In this document: piece after piece, positions 61,131 to 64,000 of the stretch
Position numbering within the stretch: the first letter of the stretch is position 1
Layout: each line of letters opens with the position of its first letter
NCBI RefSeq assembly: GCF_001295925.1
Contig: NZ_LJHQ01000003.1
Span: 248,001 to 312,000, forward strand
Length of the DNA stretch: 64,000 nucleotides
Reading direction: 5' to 3'
From: Allobosea sp. AAP35
GTDB lineage: Bacteria; Pseudomonadota; Alphaproteobacteria; Rhizobiales; Beijerinckiaceae
Notes under the pieces: model-generated
Told to the model about the DNA's origin: nothing
The model's database searches: none
Seen by the model: only the letters and a program-made list of their open reading frames with translations
Position numbers and translations under genes: made by a program

Positions 61131-63551
61131 TCAGAACTGGACGGTCGCGGAGCCGACGAAGGTCCTGGGCGACGCGACGGTCACGAAATTGCCGGTGGTG
61201 AGCCAGTAGTTCTTGTCGAAGACGTTCTCGACATTGAAGCGGAAGGTGACCGGCCGCTCATAGATCGTCGTGGTGTAGCGGGCGCCGAGATCGAACCGTG
61301 TCCAATCCGGGAACTCGACCGTGTTGGCCGTGGTGAGATAGGAGCCCGAGGTGTAGATCACGCGTCCGTTGAGCGACAATCCGGGGACGAAGGGCGTGTC
61401 CCATTCCAGCCCGGCTGAGGCGGTGAAATTCGGCACGCCGGCGGCGTCGTTGCCGCGTTCGAGCGGGTTGGTGGGCGAGGTCAGCTCCGGCTTCAGGAAG
61501 GTCGCGCTGGCCAGGCCGCGCAGGCCCGGGACGATCTCGCCATAGGCGGAGAGTTCGAGGCCGCGGTTGCGCTGCTCGCCATCATAGGCGAGCGCATTGG
61601 AGGCGGTGCGGACCTGGCTCGGCCGCGAGATCTGGAACAGCGCGGCGGTCGTGGTGATGCGGCCCCAATCGACCTTGATGCCGACTTCCTGCTGGTCCGA
61701 TTTGAACGGGGCCAGCACCGCGCCGGTGTTGCTGTAGCCGGCGCCGACGATAGTGCCCGCCGTCAGGCCCTCGGCGTAGTTGGCGTAGAGCGAGACATTC
61801 TGCCAGGGCTTGATCACGATGCCGGCGAGCGGCGTCGTGGCATTCCCTTCGTAGCGGGTCGTCCGGGCGCCGGTGGCCGTGCTGTAGCTTTGCGTCGTGA
61901 CCTGCTGATGGCGCACGCCGACGGTCAGCAGCACCCGCTCGTCGAGAAACGACATCGTGTCGGCGGCCGCGTAGCTGGTCAGCGTCTGGTAGGAGGCCTT
62001 GCGCGGATCCTGCCGCGTGCCGGTCACCGTCGGCAGCGCGGCCGGGTTGTAGAGGTTGGACGGGACCGACTGGGCCGCCGTGTTAGCGACATAGGCGTTC
62101 CCGGATTCCTGGCCATAGCCGGTAAAGCCGAAGCTCAGCGAATGCTTGACCGGGCCGGTGTCGAAGCGCGCCCGCAGGCCGATATTGCCGCTGACCGTCT
62201 CGGTGTAGGAATCGTAATAGGCGTTGACCAGCCTGAAATTGCCGAGCGCATCCGCGCCACTGGTGAAGCCGGCGACGCGCGAATCCGGGAAGGTCTGGTC
62301 GTTCGTGCCCTTGCGATAGCCGATGCCGCCGAACGCCGTCAGCCATTCCGTCAGATCATATTCGACGAAGGACGCGATCGTGTGGTCGCGCTGCTTCAGC
62401 TTCGTGCCGGGATACCAGTTGCCGCGTGCGTCCGGGGCGCGGGGGACGAACGGGATGTTCGTTTGCAGCGTCATCTGCGGGCGGAAGTTCTTGGTGTCGT
62501 CGTTCTGGGTGATCGCGTCGAGCGACCAGCGCAGGCGCTCTCCGCGATAGTCGAGAGCGATGGAGCCGAGTCCCGTACGCAGGTTGCCGTCCTCGATCGA
62601 GGCCTCGCCGCTGCGCACCAGGCCGTTGACCCGCACGCCCCACTCCTTGTTGGCGCCGAAACGGCGGCTGGCGTCGACATGGGTGCCAAAATTGCCGCTG
62701 CTGATGAAGGTCGGCGTCACGCGCACGAAAGCCTCGTCGGGCGCCCGCTTGGTGATGATGTTGATGGCGCCGCCGATGCTGCCGCTCGGCGGGATGCCGT
62801 TGGCGAGCGCGCCCGGGCCCTTCAGCAATTCGATCCGCGCGATGTACTGCGCCGCGGCGCGGTTGGACGAGATCAGCCCGTAGAGGCCGTTGAAGCCTGT
62901 GTCGGCTGAACCGACCTGGAAGCCGCGAATCTGGAAGGTGTCGTCGAAGCCGTTGCTGCCGGTGGTCAGGCGCACCGAGGAATCATTGATCAGCGTGTCG
63001 GCGGCGGTTCGCGCCTGCTGGTCCTCGATCAGCTTCTCGGTGAAATTGACTGTGCTGAACGGCGTGTTGAGCACATTGCTGGTGCCCAGGATGCCGAGCG
63101 ATCCGCCCTGTGCGACCTGCCCGCCGGCATAGGCGGGGGGCAACTCGCCGGGCCTGCGCTCGCCCGTTACCTCGATCGTCTGCAGGTCGATCACATCCGA
63201 GGCCGCGCGTGGCGCCGGAGCCGCCTGCGCATAGCGGATCGAGGGGCGCACGACTGCGGCGTCGGGCCCACGCAGCCCGTGCAGGGGCGTTTCGACCGCG
63301 ACCAGACGTCCCGAACGCGCTGCCGAGGCCTGCGCCGGATGCTGATGCATCATTGACGGGGTCCCGCCCGTCGGCGCGCCGCTGGTATGGGCGATGGCCG
63401 ATGAGGTGAAGAGCACACCCGCCATCACGCCGCCGGCCAGATGCACGGCCATCGCGACGTGGCTCGCTCCGTATCCTGCGATAATCGTGTCGAGACGACG
63501 ATGGTGGCGGGTCGCATCCTTGCGGGAAATCTTGGCCTCGACGCAGAACAT
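61131..63551 (-). CDS. TonB-dependent siderophore receptor
   Basis: 806 residues. A long N-terminal region with a hydrophobic segment (about 34-55) acts as signal; a TonB-box-like stretch and plug domain follow (VIDLQTIEVTGERR, then NVLNTPFSTVNFTEKLIEDQQARTAADTLINDSSVRL, RIELLKGPGALANGIPPSGSIGGAINIITKRA). The 22-strand barrel ends ...FVGSATVQF with the C-terminal Phe. Ferric siderophore passes to the ABC system encoded 61 bases downstream. Start ATG 63551; ATG 63452 would shorten the pre-signal region. Confidence 0.92.
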   Translation of the reverse strand: MFCVEAKISRKDATRHHRRLDTIIAGYGASHVAMAVHLAGGVMAGVLFTSSAIAHTSGAPTGGTPSMMHQHPAQASAARSGRLVAVETPLHGLRGPDAAVVRPSIRYAQAAPAPRAASDVIDLQTIEVTGERRPGELPPAYAGGQVAQGGSLGILGTSNVLNTPFSTVNFTEKLIEDQQARTAADTLINDSSVRLTTGSNGFDDTFQIRGFQVGSADTGFNGLYGLISSNRAAAQYIARIELLKGPGALANGIPPSGSIGGAINIITKRAPDEAFVRVTPTFISSGNFGTHVDASRRFGANKEWGVRVNGLVRSGEASIEDGNLRTGLGSIALDYRGERLRWSLDAITQNDDTKNFRPQMTLQTNIPFVPRAPDARGNWYPGTKLKQRDHTIASFVEYDLTEWLTAFGGIGYRKGTNDQTFPDSRVAGFTSGADALGNFRLVNAYYDSYTETVSGNIGLRARFDTGPVKHSLSFGFTGYGQESGNAYVANTAAQSVPSNLYNPAALPTVTGTRQDPRKASYQTLTSYAAADTMSFLDERVLLTVGVRHQQVTTQSYSTATGARTTRYEGNATTPLAGIVIKPWQNVSLYANYAEGLTAGTIVGAGYSNTGAVLAPFKSDQQEVGIKVDWGRITTTAALFQISRPSQVRTASNALAYDGEQRNRGLELSAYGEIVPGLRGLASATFLKPELTSPTNPLERGNDAAGVPNFTASAGLEWDTPFVPGLSLNGRVIYTSGSYLTTANTVEFPDWTRFDLGARYTTTIYERPVTFRFNVENVFDKNYWLTTGNFVTVASPRTFVGSATVQF

Positions 63552-64000
63552 CTCGCAAACCCTTCGTCACTGTCGTGATGTATTGATGGAAGGCGGTGAT
63601 GCAGGAATCGATAAGGACATGCAGTCAACCGCGAGAGGACCGTTTAACAGTTGTGCTTCTGTATTTGCAAGGTCTCACAAAACTATAGAAATAGAACTAT
63701 TCTAATATCCAAGTTAGAATGATTAAATTGTAGATCTTGCGATTTTTGCTGGCCTCTATCCTGTTCGCGCGTGGGCGGCGGCAGGCGTCGCGTGAGCCGA
63801 TGGAAAAGGCATAGCCATCGGTCGCTCGCTCACGCGCAGCTTCGCCAGAGTTTCGACCCCGGCTTGGACGGAAGGCATGGCGGGTAGAGACAGGGAAGAG
63901 ACCGGTACCGAGGCGACCGCAGGGAGAACGGGGCCGAGGCCCTGAGGGTGAGCCGCGGATTTACCGGTGGACGGTATCGATCGGACCGGTGCCGCCCGCC
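63552..64000. other. Region upstream of the receptor, with an imperfect hairpin; no gene seen
   Basis: 449 bases to the window edge. Besides the AT-rich operator-like stretch, an inverted repeat occurs at 63789-63836: outer arms CGCGTGAG / CTCACGCG and inner arms CCGATGG / CCATCGG, with a seven-base bulge and an 11-base loop. The rest (63840-64000) gives no recognisable protein or known RNA; a gene may start beyond the edge. Confidence 0.4.
63690..63706. promoter_or_regulatory. Irr/ICE-like palindrome upstream of the siderophore receptor
   Basis: AATAGAACTATTCTAAT contains TAGAA-N3-TTCTA, the core of the rhizobial iron control element (TTTAGAA-N3-TTCTAAA) bound by Irr. A second, partial copy TTAGAATGATTAAA is at 63714-63727. 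They lie about 140-175 bases before the receptor start, in an AT-rich stretch that contrasts with the GC-rich surroundings. Confidence 0.45.

Noticed and set aside
1-64000. CRISPR array, prophage genes or complete insertion sequences
   Set aside because: No regularly spaced direct repeats and no cas, phage structural or intact transposase genes were seen; the regular repeat at 37.9-39.2 kb is coding.
63840-64000. RNase P RNA or tmRNA at the right edge
   Set aside because: The conserved core sequences of these RNAs were not found on either strand.

Overview
The window is high-GC DNA with long, closely packed genes. Conserved neighbour pairs (rplM-rpsI; aminotransferase-hom-glpX-recJ; DUF2842 next to ctaA; short-type argC) point to an alphaproteobacterium of the order Hyphomicrobiales/Rhizobiales. 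A Bosea-like genus is my inference, not a proven assignment.

Layout. (1) 1-3.6 kb: end of an exopolysaccharide locus (Wzz/BY-kinase-like co-polymerase, GNAT acetyltransferase, polysaccharide deacetylase). (2) 3.7-26.4 kb: chromosomal housekeeping. This holds heme A synthase, O-acetylhomoserine sulfhydrylase, ribosomal proteins L13/S9, agmatinase-like protein, argC (with a possible arginine-rich leader peptide and terminator), an FAH-family hydrolase, FadL, class I PHA synthase, an AlaC-like aminotransferase, homoserine dehydrogenase, GlpX, RecJ and tRNA-Glu. About ten intergenic palindromic repeats are scattered here. (3) 26.7-48.4 kb: a 20-kb run of 17 genes on the minus strand, nearly all touching or overlapping, plus one detached solute-binding protein gene. 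It encodes a LIV-type ABC importer, an AraC regulator, an XDH-family molybdenum hydroxylase (medium, small and a large subunit split into two genes), CoxD/CoxE-like maturation proteins, two tandem SRPBCC proteins, a 976-residue flotillin-like protein with an 11-residue repeat rod, a PEP-hydrolase-family TIM barrel, a LivF ATPase fused to a Tm-1-like (UPF0261) domain, and three hydrolases (SMP-30/isochorismatase fusion, lactonase-like MBL, amidohydrolase). (4) 49.0-55.6 kb: partial sox locus (SoxE/SoxF-like on plus; SoxX, Y, Z, A on minus), with the minus-strand genes behind a two-subunit IorAB-like molybdenum oxidoreductase. (5) 56.1-63.6 kb: siderophore uptake operon (TonB receptor, binding protein, two permeases, ATPase, siderophore-interacting reductase) with an Irr/ICE-like palindrome upstream.

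How the genes work together. Region 3 looks like a complete uptake, hydroxylation and hydrolysis route for an unknown, probably heterocyclic or aromatic, compound. Its membrane scaffold (flotillin) and the two uncharacterised families (Tm-1-like, PEP-hydrolase-like) make it the most novel part of the window. The substrate cannot be read from sequence. Region 4 probably oxidises reduced sulfur in the periplasm, but soxB and soxCD are not in the window. Region 5 imports ferric siderophore and releases the iron by reduction.
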